In this document: in pieces, positions 12,200 through 24,559 of the stretch
Layout: the number at the start of each line of letters is the position of its first letter
Position numbering within the stretch: the stretch's first letter is position 1
From: Dactylonectria macrodidyma
Taxonomy: Eukaryota > Ascomycota > Sordariomycetes > Hypocreales > Nectriaceae
Length of the DNA stretch: 64,000 nucleotides
Reading direction: 5' to 3'
Assembly: GCA_020744425.1 (NCBI GenBank)
Contig: JAGMUV010000008.1
Location: 2,046,001-2,110,000, forward strand
Notes under the pieces: generated by a model
What the model saw: only the letters and a program-made list of their open reading frames with translations
Database searches by the model: none
Told to the model about the DNA's origin: nothing
Translations under genes and position numbers: made by a program

Positions 12200-13537
12200 A
12201 TGGCTGCCAACCGGTACGCCCAGCGCCTCAGCGCGCATCTCGGCTCTCCCTCTGCACGCCTTGTTCGCCTCTCTCAGACCCAATTGAAGTCCTCCAGGCG
12301 CTGGTTGTCGAGTTCGACCAGTTCCGGTTCTTCCAAGAGTGTTCCGTCTTCCAATTCCTTGTCCGTGTGGCTTGCCGCGGCTGCTGTAGCCGTCGCAGCC
12401 CCTCTGGCCTACAAGATGGTATGAAACCTCCTCCAAGCCCTCTTCGCTCCCAACAAACATGTCTCTTTCCTCTTCGTGTCAAACTTGGGTCAATTGCTCA
12501 CAAACGCTTCTCTCTAGGCTGAAAACGAACCTATTCGCCTCGACCCGGCCACTCTCGCCGACCGAGATGCCCAGCAGAAGCGCGAGTCCGGTGTCGGAAC
12601 CGATTCACCCATGCGCCTCCGCATGGAGAAGTTCATCAAGGAGCAACAAAAGTTGATCGTTGAGGGCCTCGAGAAAGTCGATGGCATGAAATTCCGAAGA
12701 GATGAGTGGGAGCGCCCCAACGGCGGCGGCGGCATCACCTGTGTCCTCCAGGAAGGCAAGGTCTTCGAGAAGGCTGGTGTCGGTGTCAGTGTCGTCTACG
12801 GCTCCCTGCCCAAGCCTGCCATTGAGAAGATGCGTGCCAACCACAAGACCCTCGACCCCAACGTCGAGTCTCTCGACTTCTTCGCTGCTGGCCTGAGCAT
12901 GGTGCTCCATCCCTACAATCCCATGGCTCCCACAGTCCACCTCAACTACCGGTACTTTGAGACAGCCAACCCCGACGGCACCTCGCAAGCCTGGTGGTTC
13001 GGCGGCGGCAGCGATCTTACCCCATCGTATCTCTTCGACGAGGATGCCATTCACTTCCACAAGACACTCAAGGACGCCTGCGACGCTCACGACAAGGACT
13101 ATTACCCTCGATTCAAGAAGTGGTGCGACGAGTACTTCTACAACAAGCACCGAGGCGAGGGTCGCGGCATCGGCGGCATCTTCTTCGATGACCTCGACGA
13201 GAGCGAGCGCGACCAGGAGAACACCTTCGCCTTCATCCAGGACTGCCTCGAGTCATTCCTGCCCTCATACATCCCCATCATTGAGAGGCGCAAGGACATG
13301 CCCTACACCGAGGAAGAGAAGGACTGGCAACAGATCCGCCGTGGCAAGTACGTCGAATTCAACCTAGTCCACGATCGCGGTACCGCCTTTGGCCTCAACA
13401 CTCCCGGGTCTCGCGTGGAGAGCATCCTCATGAGCCTGCCCCTCACGGCGGGCTGGAAGTACATGCATGAGCCGGAGCCCAAGAGCCGCGAGGCACGTCT
13501 CGTGGACGCGCTAAGGGACCCCAAGGAGTGGGTGTAG
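12200..13537 (+). CDS. HEM13: Coproporphyrinogen III oxidase
   Basis: Two exons, 12200-12418 and 12518-13537, give 412 aa. The enzyme is the oxygen-dependent oxidase that converts coproporphyrinogen III to protoporphyrinogen IX in heme synthesis. The family core is clear: [64 protein letters not shown] and [17 protein letters not shown]. The first 75 residues are rich in Arg, Ser and Ala, then carry a hydrophobic stretch ([16 protein letters not shown]). This looks like a mitochondrial targeting sequence followed by a membrane segment, so the enzyme is probably in the intermembrane space, unlike the cytosolic yeast enzyme. The exon boundary falls right after this leader. The start is the first in-frame ATG, preceded by GGCC. 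Confidence 0.96.
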
Positions 13538-13935
13538 GCGAATTGCGATTAATTCTGTGCTGGACGTGTAATGAAGTGCAAGATGACGATTCGAGATGGG
13601 GTGTACGTTATGATGTGGTAAAATAGATGAAAATGCCCAGGGCTGTATAAACAAAATCACACAAGAAAGAGGGTGGAAAGGATGAAGGTGGAATCAAATA
13701 AATCAAATAACAGATATATCTCATAATACACCTTAGCTACTATCCTGTTAGTGTTTAAAGCTGTAATTCGGAGGCTATTCGTAGTGTCGCGGGGTATGTG
13801 ACTTGATGGACCGTGAAGTCATCGACACCCACCCAAGCAGTGCCCTCCACGCATCAACGCAGCCACAACACAACTTCTCTTCCTCTCTCGCCCACCACGA
13901 AACCACGCAATGACACGCAGCCCATTCTGGCGGCA
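13538..13935. other. Intergenic, HEM13 to SWIM gene
   Basis: AT-rich DNA around 13690-13725 fits a HEM13 polyadenylation region. The sequence then becomes rich in CA and CT toward the next ATG. Nothing else was seen. Confidence 0.6.
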
Positions 13936-14664
13936 ATGGAGAGCCTCCCCTCCCACCGCCAGTTCCTGACGGCCCTCATCAACTCCATCTCCGGCATCGC
14001 GCCGCCCGCCACTGATCCGAACGCCACATTATCGCCAGCGCACTCGTCGCCCCTCCAGGCCCTCACGCAGGCCCAGCGCCCGCTACTACTCACACTGCAC
14101 GTGCTCTTCCCAAACCTCCTCCTCCAGGCGCTTGACTTGCTCGACCGCGGGCTCGTCGCGCGGCTGCGTCGTCGCACCGAGAAGGCCGGCGGTAGTGATG
14201 CCCCGGGCGGAGACGCCGACACGGGCGGGGTCGCCGCGTCGGGGCCGGGGAGTCGCGACGAACAACACTCGGCCGCCGCCGGAGCCGGGGACGGAGACGT
14301 CTTTGTCGTGCGCTCCCTCGTCACAACGCTGACGCGCCGGAGTCGCGATGCCGCCCTCTCGGCGCAGCGGTACATCGTCCACCTCGACGTGTGGAACTGC
14401 ACCTGCGCCGGCTTCACCTTTGATGCCTTTCCCAGCCATCCATCGGACCCTTCAGAGCATGACACGGCGCCCCAGCCTCTAGGGCAGTGGTCGTTTGGGG
14501 GGATGAGCCTAGACGGGCTGGGCGAATCCGTCGGCCATGTGCCGTGTTGCAAGCACCTCCTCGCGTGTCTGCTGGTTGAGAGGTGGCCAGGCATGCTGGA
14601 TCAGTATATCGAGGACAGGAATCCCTCGAGGGAAGAGATGGCGGGCATATTCGCAGGGGTGTAA
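13936..14664 (+). CDS. SWIM zinc-finger protein, Shu2/Sws1-like
   Basis: A single exon of 242 aa. The frame is open upstream, but 13936 is its first ATG. The key feature is a SWIM-type zinc finger: W-N-C-T-C (C155, C157), a spacer of about 47 residues, then C-K-H-L-L-A (C205, H207, A210). CxC...CxHxxA is the form described for the Shu2/SWS1 family, which works with Rad51 paralogues in homologous recombination. The segment before it (SLVTTLTRRSRDAALSAQRY) is also ordered. Residues 75-105 are rich in Gly and Ala and GC-rich at the DNA level, probably disordered. Function as a Shu-complex subunit is inferred from motif and size; no Rad51-paralogue partner lies in this window. It converges on RPN8, whose stop is 217 nt away. 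Confidence 0.7.
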   Translation: MESLPSHRQFLTALINSISGIAPPATDPNATLSPAHSSPLQALTQAQRPLLLTLHVLFPNLLLQALDLLDRGLVARLRRRTEKAGGSDAPGGDADTGGVAASGPGSRDEQHSAAAGAGDGDVFVVRSLVTTLTRRSRDAALSAQRYIVHLDVWNCTCAGFTFDAFPSHPSDPSEHDTAPQPLGQWSFGGMSLDGLGESVGHVPCCKHLLACLLVERWPGMLDQYIEDRNPSREEMAGIFAGV

Positions 14665-14881
14665 TTCGGGATTGCGTGCGCGGGATGGACGTCAAGGCGG
14701 TGGCTGGCATGTATTATCCCCGCGACCTCATCTAGTAATCCGACACCGACATGATATGCTCAATGTACAAAAGGCTTTTGCCCTCCCCTTCCGGCACCAT
14801 GCCACCTTGATTCTGAGATTGCATCCTCTGGACGCCAAGAACCTCCGCGACCAAGTCTAAGTTTCTCGGGGTCCTCTAAAC

Positions 14882-16041
14882 CTATTTCTTGCTTTCCTTG
14901 CTTTCCTTGCCCTCCTTATCCTTGTCACCGTCCTTGTCCTCACCGTTCGCACTTGTGGTGTCCTTCTTGTCGTCCTTGCCGTTGACCTCATCTTTCTTGC
15001 CGTCCTTCTCCTCTTGCTGTTGTCGGTTCTGGATCTTATTCTCGATCAAATCGTGGAAGGCTGTGATGGCGCGTATCAGGCTGCTCAAGTAGATGGTCAT
15101 GAGCTGGTCGTTGGTCTTGATGCTCATGGCGTGGGAGAGCTCGCCGGATCCCGACTTGCCGTCTCCCTCGGGGGTTGACAGGTTGGGGAGCAGGTTAAAG
15201 ACATCCTGCAAGTTTCCAAGAATCGCGTGGTTGACAGGCAGTTGGCCGTCAAGAACTTTTTGAAGGTAGGCGCCAATGTCTCGCAAGCGCAGGTGTAGGC
15301 CCTGGAGTGACTGGAGCTGGTTGGTGATTCGGGTAGACAGAGTTCCCGCGGCCACATCGCGGATATCTCTTAGCAGGTGCTCGACACCAATTTCCTCTGC
15401 CTCCTCGGCCTCGATGATCGACGGGGTGTGTACGAATGTTCGTGAGGTAGTCGTACCATCCTAGGCTCTCGTGTTAGCTATCCCATCTGCGCTTGTAGCA
15501 ATGGGCAAGTCGCAACTCACATCCTTGATCTCCTCGACAGCAAAGTAGGCATCGGTGGGGACACCAGACTCCTTTGGTTGGACGTCGATGATGACGAGAA
15601 GAGGGTTGGGGGTATATCGCTTGAAGAGCTCGTTGATCTCGAGGTCGGAAACACGCAGCTTGGGGCCAGTGTGGTACCATCCTATCAGCTTCTCTCGGGC
15701 GTTGACTTTCTTGAACATGTCGTTCATGGACTCGACATAGTTGTGGTCGAGGAACCACACTGAAGGGTCTTTCTCATCCTCTTCGAAGGGAACTGTAATG
15801 TAACTGTAAGCGCTGGACCGGGGAGCGTAATTTGGAGAGCAGCGGGCAACGCACCAGCAAAGCTGTTGGATACTCTCACGTTCTTTCCATCGTTCTGGCC
15901 GAGAAGCACACCGACTACTCGTCGCTTAGTCTTTGTAGAGACGGTGCGGTTGTAATGGTCGACGGCGGAGAGGAGGACGAGGGGCGCAACGGTGACGTTT
16001 CGGGTGACGAGGGAGAGGGTTTCTGCGGTCGTGGTAGGCAT
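14882..16041 (-). CDS. RPN8: 26S proteasome lid subunit Rpn8
   Basis: Three exons on the minus strand: 15855-16041, 15521-15792 and 14882-15460 (345 aa). This is the catalytically inactive MPN-domain partner of Rpn11 in the 19S lid. The MPN fold is recognisable from [53 protein letters not shown] and [13 protein letters not shown]. The JAMM zinc motif (HxH...D) is absent, as expected for Rpn8 rather than Rpn11. The C-terminal helix region ([19 protein letters not shown]) is followed by a Lys/Glu/Asp repeat tail of about 45 residues, low-complexity and typical of fungal Rpn8. Introns of 62 and 60 nt keep phase. An E-box-like CACGTG lies 233 nt upstream of the ATG. Confidence 0.96.
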
Positions 16042-16273
16042 CGTAGAGTCGTTAAATCGGGGGGTTCACAACGTCTGCGGATCGTATGAGGAAAGGTGCG
16101 ATTGGGTTCATGCGAAGGCGGCGAAGAAAAGAAGGAGATGGGAGTTTGCCGTCGTGAGGGTTGATGTTGTGGTTGCACATACGTACACTTGAGGCTGCCT
16201 TCGTGCTGAAGCTTAGCTCCCGATTGGGTCAGGCTGGCGGGCAAAACGCTGGGAGCCTCGTGGAGCATCCAGT

Positions 16274-16279
16274 CACGTG
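16274..16279. promoter_or_regulatory. CACGTG E-box upstream of RPN8
   Basis: A palindromic CACGTG lies 233 nt upstream of the RPN8 ATG. bHLH factors bind this core in fungi; use here is only inferred. Confidence 0.3.
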
Positions 16280-17804
16280 CATTGGGTAGCAAGCCACACC
16301 TTGAATAACTGAGCCACACGCCACAGCACGAGACTCTCAGGCCGTTCATGGACAATTGGGTGGGTGGCTGCTGGTGGAGGGCGGTGTGGCGTCTTCATTC
16401 CCTGTAGTTACTGACATCATTGCCTGGTGAGAAGCTCATGGAAGAATGCAGCGGGGCGCAAAGCCAACAAGGCTAAGAATGCGCATGTTTTACTCCTGAA
16501 GATGTAGGAAATCGTTCTCGGCCTTGGCCCAACAGGCGCATCATCAGTACCGGTATTCCCAACATGCACACTCCGAACTCGAAAACCGGGTCCGAACAAA
16601 AACTCAGCAGGAAGCACTCAAGCACAGTCGTTTCTTTGATGCTAGTGCATGTGCTAAAAGGCCCGGATGTTCTGTTTTTGGGGCCTGTACCCACACATTG
16701 GACCTCGGCGTAGGTCGCCAGGGGAGGAGAGAACCAAGGCCGAACCGCAGACGGCAGTGCGTCCTACGTAGGGGAAACGAGCGTTGAGAGGCGGAAAGAT
16801 GGAGGCTAAACGGAGTGAATTTGTATTCCAGCCGGCTATGGGCACGCCTATCAATGGAACGGCTTCAACACCCCCTTTGCACGATGCCGACCAAACCAGC
16901 GTCGGGCCTGGCTGGGTTCTTTTCCGGCTTCTTTTTGGCCGCACGACCAACCGCCAGCGTTGCGACAAATTCGGGTCCAGTATTCGGGTCAATGGACCCA
17001 GTCGCTCACACCGAGCTTCAGTGCACTTCACTACTTCCCTCCTTCCCTCCAGCCAGCCTCGGCCCTGATGACCGGGAGCCGATTGCTGGACATGCTCTGG
17101 GATGCGATTGCGTCAACGTCCTCTATTGGGCACGTCCAGGCCCATTGTCGGTTGTCGATGCTGGATCTCTGTGCCCCAAACTATTGCTTGATCGGTCGTG
17201 CTTCGGGAGGATCTACTTAGCTACCTACCCTGGAACGGTCGGTAGTTGGGACGAGAAAAAGGAAAGCATGGACATGGGATGGCGGAACGAGTGGCTTTTT
17301 TAACAGGTCAGTTTGGTTGAAGAGGTAGACAGCGAATCCCATTTTGTTACGGGTTGCTCGACAGTATAAGTGGTGAGGTCGGAGGTTCGTCGAATACTCG
17401 GTATGTACGAACATATTTTTGTCATGTATCATACCAACATGATGAAGTTTTGTTACTGGTGTGGTATGTTTTCGACTGCATCGAGGTAGCACGGAGCGCG
17501 AAGAACCCTGAGCAAGCACAGGACTACAGGGCCTTGCAGAAGAACGGGAAGCACGGCACACAGTCTAGCCTCGAGCTACAGCATCAACTAGTCACTCAAC
17601 AAAGATAAAAACAAGAGAATAAATTGCTCTATCATAACAGTAATAATTATCAACTAGCTGTCGGATACGCGAACAAACAGCTCGGAAAAAAAGCCGCGTG
17701 CGCCCCCCAAGCTGCAAAGACGCTCAGGCCAGCAAACCCGGCGTGTCCATAGTATTCCCGGAGGCCGTGGCCCTATCGCTATCCCTGAGAACGACTGCGC
17801 CGGG

Positions 17805-17809
17805 CCAAT
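17805..17809 (+). promoter_or_regulatory. CCAAT box upstream of ADK1
   Basis: A CCAAT pentamer in the context GGCCAATCA lies 245 nt upstream of the adenylate kinase ATG. It fits a CCAAT-binding (Hap/AnCF) complex site by sequence and distance only. Confidence 0.35.
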
Positions 17810-18053
17810 CACAAGCCGCTGAAGCTCCCCCCAAAAACCTCCCATCCTCCGGCTACGCACCAAGATTTCCTGTCTCGCCCGTCTTCGACTTTGCCCTCGC
17901 TTTTCCTTTCCTCCCCGTTTCTCGCTCAGCCTTTCGCCCTCACCACCACCCGCGCCTCCGCCTCCTAATACTCACTTCTCCCGTGATCTCCGCCTCCAAT
18001 TGCCATCGCCTCGTCTCGCAATTCTCGCTCCTGTCTCCGCTACCGCCGCTACC

Positions 18054-19086
<1,033 letters not shown>

Positions 19087-19971
19087 GGATCGGGGGTCGG
19101 GGACCAGGGGCTACGGGAGCGGGTCGCCAAGGAGGCCTGAATTGTCTTGGGTATGAATGGTATGACTGGCATGAAGGAGAGTCCTCCAGGCCTCGGGGCG
19201 TTACGGTAGAGGGTTTCCCTGTGGTCATGGGGTCCTGTGTAAGAAAAAGCTACCAAGACGACGCTTGTATGTATCGCTGTTCTACTATCTAAGTTTAAAA
19301 AAAAGTGGCAATCCACAGCGCCGAGCTTTCATGATTCACCACTTTTTGTGCCTATGCATCTTGCCGTGACCTCTATAACGTGATCATCTAATTATTTGCA
19401 AGCTTGGTGATCGCCACCTCTACTGCGTGACATACAAATAGATCGTGGGATACCACAGACTTGAGACCAATGTAACTGCGAAATCAAATCATGAAAACGC
19501 AAGGGTATATACTGATGCACCCGCAAACCCCAATGCGATCTTTCTCTAGGAATGCAGTTTCCCACCCCTTCCCACGGTGACATGTCTCCTGCCACCTATT
19601 CTAACGATGCCCATAAACGAAACTCCCCAAGCTCCCTCGCAATGCGTGCAAACCAGAACAAAGAAGGAAAAATAATAGACTTGAGATGGCGGCGCCTTCG
19701 AGGTTGGCTCCGAATACCCGGCGCGGAGAGATGATTAAAAGAAGATGACAGAGAGCCAAGCTAAGAATAAAAAAAAAAGTCACCGGTTGTAGGCAGGCAT
19801 GTTGCAGGTCGCGGAGGGGCCGTTGATGACTTGAGGCTCCGGTTTTCGAGCCTGAAGCCCCCCGGGACGTTTCGATGCTCGCTGAGCCTCGAGCATAGGT
19901 CAAGTTCACCTTGATCGGCGGGGGTTTCACCCCACGAGTTCCTATCGCCGCGGGGTGGCTGGCGAGGGACG
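19087..19971. other. Intergenic, convergent 3' ends of ADK1 and Hook gene
   Basis: This holds the 3' flank of ADK1 and that of the Hook-protein gene (minus strand). A-rich runs near 19300 and 19768 would suit polyadenylation. No gene-like frame was seen. Confidence 0.6.
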
Positions 19972-22900
19972 TCAGTAGAGGTAGAGCGAGTTGCGGTGGC
20001 GCAACTGACCATTGACCATCTGCCTCTGCTTATTGAGCCAACTCCTCGGAGCGTCGTGTCGCCTCTGGAGGACGACGTGGTTGCTCTGGAGTCGGCTCGT
20101 GAGATCATACCATGCCGTTGCGATGAGACCGTTTTCTCTCTCGAGGTTCCGGATGATTTGGTCGCTCGCCGCCTTTATCGTAAAGTTAGTTGCTATTGCG
20201 AAGAAGAAGAGTAGGAAGGGTGTTTTTTGTGATACATCCCCCTCACATTGCTGTGACGTCGCAATCGGACACAAGGTAAGGGAGACGCGAAAAAGTAGCA
20301 AATAAGGACATACCTTCTGTGCCGCTGCCGCCTCTCCATCATGCGCAGCCTTGAGCTTGCGCTGTAAATCGATCTTGTCTTGTTCGGAAGTCTCGAGTTG
20401 CTGAAGCATCAAACGGTTAGCAACCGCCTAGAACCCTGCGGAAACGAGCACCCTGTTTGCGCACGGGGGCTTGGATTGGTCTCGATCCTCGTAGTGGTGA
20501 GCGCATGGGAAGTTGGAGCACTTTGACATTCTGGGCATTGCTGTGGCCGGGCAGCGCCGAGTTTGGCCGCCGCCTCTTCTTCTTCGGCTTGAGAGAGATG
20601 ATTTCCAATTTGTCATCATCAAGTTCGTCAACTTTGACGTTTGACTCTGCGGGTTGGCCTTCTGGCCGCTTGCCACGGCTCTCGGCCGCTTGGTCGGAGT
20701 CGCCACTTCCTTGCATCAAAGTATCAAGGTTGCCGCCGCCTTTCATCAAAGCATACAAAGAACCGATGAAACTCACTTTGCGAATTTCGATGAGACGGGC
20801 ACGAAGTTTTTCGACCTTCTCGCCGTTCTTCTTGCCAGCCTCAGAAGTATCCGCGTCGGAGGGGGTGGCGTCTTGCAGCTCCTTGCCCTCTTCGAACAGC
20901 TTTCGGAACTTCTCCTTGTCCAAGAGAGCCTCGACAAGCTGGGTTTCCCGGGCATCTCGCTCCGCGCTGGAGTAGGCCAGTTCTTGGCGGACCCGATCCA
21001 GCTCACCCTTGAGCGACTCGCGGATCAGCCTATCAGTATTCTTCAGCTCATTCAACGCCTCGAAGCTATCCTTTCCGTGCACCGAGAGCTGTGTCTTCGT
21101 GTCAAGTAAGTCACGACCTTGGTCAGCTACCTGAGCCTCAAAGTCCTTGATCTGTTTCCTAGCTTGCTCGAGCTCGAAGTTAAGTTGCATATTCTCGGTT
21201 CTAAGGTTAACGAAAGCCTGAGTTCTGTAGTATTCGCCAGTGAGTATGTTTGTGCCTTTAGCCTCCTCGATGGCGTTGACTAACCCTTCAGCGGTCATGT
21301 TCTTGATTAAGGCCTCGATCTGATCCTGGGCAACTGCATGTTTCTCAAATATGTCGTTGAAGCTTTGCTGCAGGTGTGCTCGTTGGCGCTTTTCCTCGTC
21401 CAACTCTTTTCGAAGCGTCATGGTGTCTCCTGTGGAACCAACAGTGCTGCGTAATAGGTTGTTTTCGGCCTTGAGGCGAGATAGTTCCAATGGGAGGTTG
21501 ACTTGGCCATCGTCGTTGGCTGCACTGTTCAATTCGTCCTCTAGGTTAAAACCCGCACCTGAGTCACCGGAAATACCACCTTGAGGCTCAGTGTTGTTCT
21601 GCAACTGCTCCTGGAGATCCTTGATGAAGTTCTCGTCATGGATCTGGCGAGCCCGAAGGCGGACTACCTCCTCCTCTAGCGCTGTCATGTCCTTCATCAA
21701 CTGCGTCTTTTGGTTGCGCTCGTCCCATAGATGCTGCTCTGACTGGGTTATCATCTTGGTCAGCTCATCCTCAGCCTTCCTGGTGCGATCGCTTCGTTCA
21801 TGGTCACTTGTGAGAGATCTGAGCTGGTCTTGCAGCTCCGCCTTTTCGTACTGCAGATTCTGTACTTCCCTAACAAGATGCTGTTGGGACTCTAGCTTCT
21901 GCTTGTATCGGTCGGCGGTGTTCGCTTTCTTCTCTAATTCCTCGGCCTTGTGCTTCCATTCCATGACTTGATCACGGAGCTCGTCGGCCTCGATACTCTT
22001 CTGGGTTAGCCTCTGGACCTCGCTTTCGAGATGCGCCATGTTTCTTTCATATTTGCGGATCGTCTCTTCGTTCCTTGCAATGATCTCCATCTGTTCGTGA
22101 ACCTGGGCCTCGAGGACCTTGATCGACTCGGCGCTGTTTGCGCCATCTTGCGTTGCCTTTCGCAGGACCTCGAGCTCGCGGTCATTTTTTTCTTTTTCGT
22201 ATTTGAGCTCCTCGTGGCTCAGCTGTAGGTGTTCGAGTCGGGTGATGTAGTCAGAGAGGTTCTTCTTGGTCATGTCCAGTTGTTGCCTCAATGCCGCATT
22301 TTGCTCCTCGACGAGAAGGTCGATGTCCCTAGCCTCCATGACAGCATCAATTGCCTCGTCGAGATCGTCGTCGCCCTTAGAATTGTTGATGTCTAGTTGC
22401 ATCGTTCGGATGATCTGCATAATTTCTGCCTGTGTCTGCTTGTCAAGCCCGTTTTGAATCCGGGGAACAAATCTCTGATTGTCGGGGCCCATGGCGGCAG
22501 CAGATAGCATGACTGCAAGCAACTGGATTGCGAAGTCCGTTAGCAAAGGGTTTCGTGGCCGGAGACGGACAGGCTTACACACCTGACTTATGCCCTGAGG
22601 CTCGGGATTCTCGGCTATGCCATGATAGTCGAACTTTTTAGCCTGGCACCCGAGCTCGGGAACCTGGCGGCGAATGAATCTGAATAGACCCTTGTATACC
22701 ATTTGTATATTCCTTTTGTTGGTTAGATATCTGGATGTGCCAGAGCTGTGGTCGAGCTCTGACGGATTGAACTCCGGGTCTAGCTCGTGAAGGATTTCGG
22801 CGAGAACGATTCCATCGGCAAGTTCGCTGAGAGATTCGGCGGTCGTTTTGGGTTCAAAGACCCTGTTTGACTGTGGAGGGCTAGGGATCAGTAACGGATC

Positions 22901-22984
22901 GGGAGGAGGGCGGGAACAAGGGGGAAGGATGATACTCACTGCCCTGAGAAGCGCGGCCTGCGCGTTGGGGCTGTAGGCCGGCAT
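19972..22984 (-). CDS. hookA: Hook-family dynein adaptor (HookA-like)
   Basis: Preferred exons: 22940-22984, 22583-22870, 20465-22522, 20314-20400 and 19972-20172 (892 aa). The N-terminal Hook domain is seen in ESLSELADGIVLAEILHELD and KRNIQMVYKGLFRFIRRQVP. A long coiled coil follows (heptad-rich from about residue 190). The conserved C-terminus contains ENGLIATAWYDLTSRLQ and RSWLNKQRQMVN. Hook proteins link early endosomes to dynein-dynactin for long-distance hyphal transport, so this is the likely role. The last part is ambiguous. A perfect donor GTGAGT at 20776 could splice in phase straight to the acceptor at 20401, removing a basic linker (LKPKKKRRRPNSALPG) and giving a continuous coiled coil of 788 aa total. 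Without that splice the linker frame stays open for about 100 codons and looks coding. The first two introns and the final exon are firm. Confidence 0.85.
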
Positions 22985-24559
22985 TTTGAAGGTTGATGTT
23001 TAGGCTGCAGAGTGTTGAAGAGTTGAAAAGTGGTCACGGATGGAGCAAAAAATAGCAGTCGTCGTTGTCGCCCTACTTGTCGTCGTCGGCGAAGGGCGGT
23101 GATAATGTAGAAGTTCGCGCGTCGCGTGTCGAAAGGGGAAGTTGCACTATTGCAGTCGCATAGCGAAGGAGGAAAAAACCAAGCGAATGGAATTTATAGG
23201 GAGGTCTCAGGGCGATGTTGATAAAGGCGACCGTATTTCCATCCTGCGGTGGGTTGGTTGGTTGTTCAAGTGTCCGAATCACAAGTTGAAAGTCGCAGAG
23301 GCCATTGTTCTGAACATCAGAGTTAACCCTTGAGAGGGGGCCAGGGGGTGGGGGGTTGAGGAAGCTTGGGCTTATCGATTCCTCCCGCCCGACACCGTGA
23401 GCACAGGGCACCTCTCGGGAGTCAGGGGAGTTATCGTAGTGGAGCTACTGTATTAACAGTGAGTGGCCACTGCTGACGGCCCACTGAGAGTGAATTTAAG
23501 GTCACTGGGTGGGCTCTGAGCCTGCTGGCAACCTCCGCTACCTATCTGTTGAGCTGGGGTACGCATGACATGGCCAACGCATCCATACTCTTAGTCGCTC
23601 ACGAAGCGTTTCGACATTTATCTCAGACGAAGTTGTCACACTCTAGCCAGTCGTTATTCTGTAGCATGAGGAGGAAGAAGTGGTAGAAGGCAATTTGGCA
23701 CGCTTGACCACCACCTCCAAATCGACGCTGACGCCTGATGCACCAATCGTTGGTCCCAAACCAAAGGGCAATGCAACCGTCTCAACATAGATGCGCTAGT
23801 GCCTGGATGGCCCTTTGTTCCTTGCTTCCATGCATGTTCCGTAAACAGGGCCTAATGTCCCAAATACACTAGACGGAACACCTTGATACACAGGAGCCAT
23901 AATCAAGGGCTTTTGTCTTTCTGTTAGATATCACTCGATGGCAGTTTCTTTAGTCAAGTTGTTATCGCTTGGTGAGAGAAGCTGGGGGCACTGAGACCAT
24001 TTGCGAAGATCGCCAGAAACCTAATCAGTGACATCACCACCTTTCGAGTTGCCGCATGAGCTTGCCCCAAGTCGATGCAACAGCTCGTGCGGTTTGTTGA
24101 CTCGAAGGAAACATTCGAAGATTTTACCTTTCGCGCAAGGATATATGCACTTTACTACCACGTAGCATCATCCAGTTACAGTCAAAGGAGTCATAAGACT
24201 GCTTGCGGGATGGCAAGACGTTTGAGAACATGAGAGCCTGGGGTATCAATATCTTCACACGAAATTGGCACGGGGGAGTTCTGGGTCTCAAAAGGTTTAC
24301 TCTCTACGAAGGTAAAGAGAGACATGTGCACAATGCAATGATCCCGCAACTGATCCAGCCCGCGCGGCACTGCTCTTTCTGTGTTCAAACAGCTAAAGTT
24401 CTGATAACGAGTGATTCCCCTGCCTTTGCTCCCCGCGGAGTATCCTGTCTCCAAACGCCGAATGGTTGTTGTCGCCAAATGGGCGGCCCCCAAATCCCAA
24501 AGCGCGCTACATCAAATTCGAAAATTGTCGCTTGTTCGTGTATCCAGGTGTCCGCAACA
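22985..24559. other. Intergenic, Hook gene promoter and 3' flank of I9 gene
   Basis: This includes the upstream region of the Hook gene, with purine-rich leader DNA on the plus strand. No open frame with conserved features was seen. The 3' flank of the next minus-strand gene ends here. Confidence 0.55.

Larger units (their letters stand above)
16042..18053. other. Divergent intergenic region, RPN8 / ADK1
   Basis: Two kilobases lie between two divergent starts. They contain CACGTG at 16274-16279 (RPN8 side) and CCAAT at 17805-17809 (ADK1 side), with CT-rich leader DNA from about 17870. Scattered open frames reach about 160 codons, but none shows conserved motifs or a supported intron pattern. 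Confidence 0.5.

Noticed and set aside
13813..13935. Upstream extension of the SWIM protein
   Set aside because: The frame is open but contains no ATG, only GTG, and the sequence is low in conserved character. The start was kept at 13936.
20428..20706. Second minus-strand frame (92 codons) overlapping the Hook linker
   Set aside because: It could be entered by a splice at GTGAGT plus an AG near 20710, but its product is basic and featureless and ends at a stop before the conserved C-terminus.
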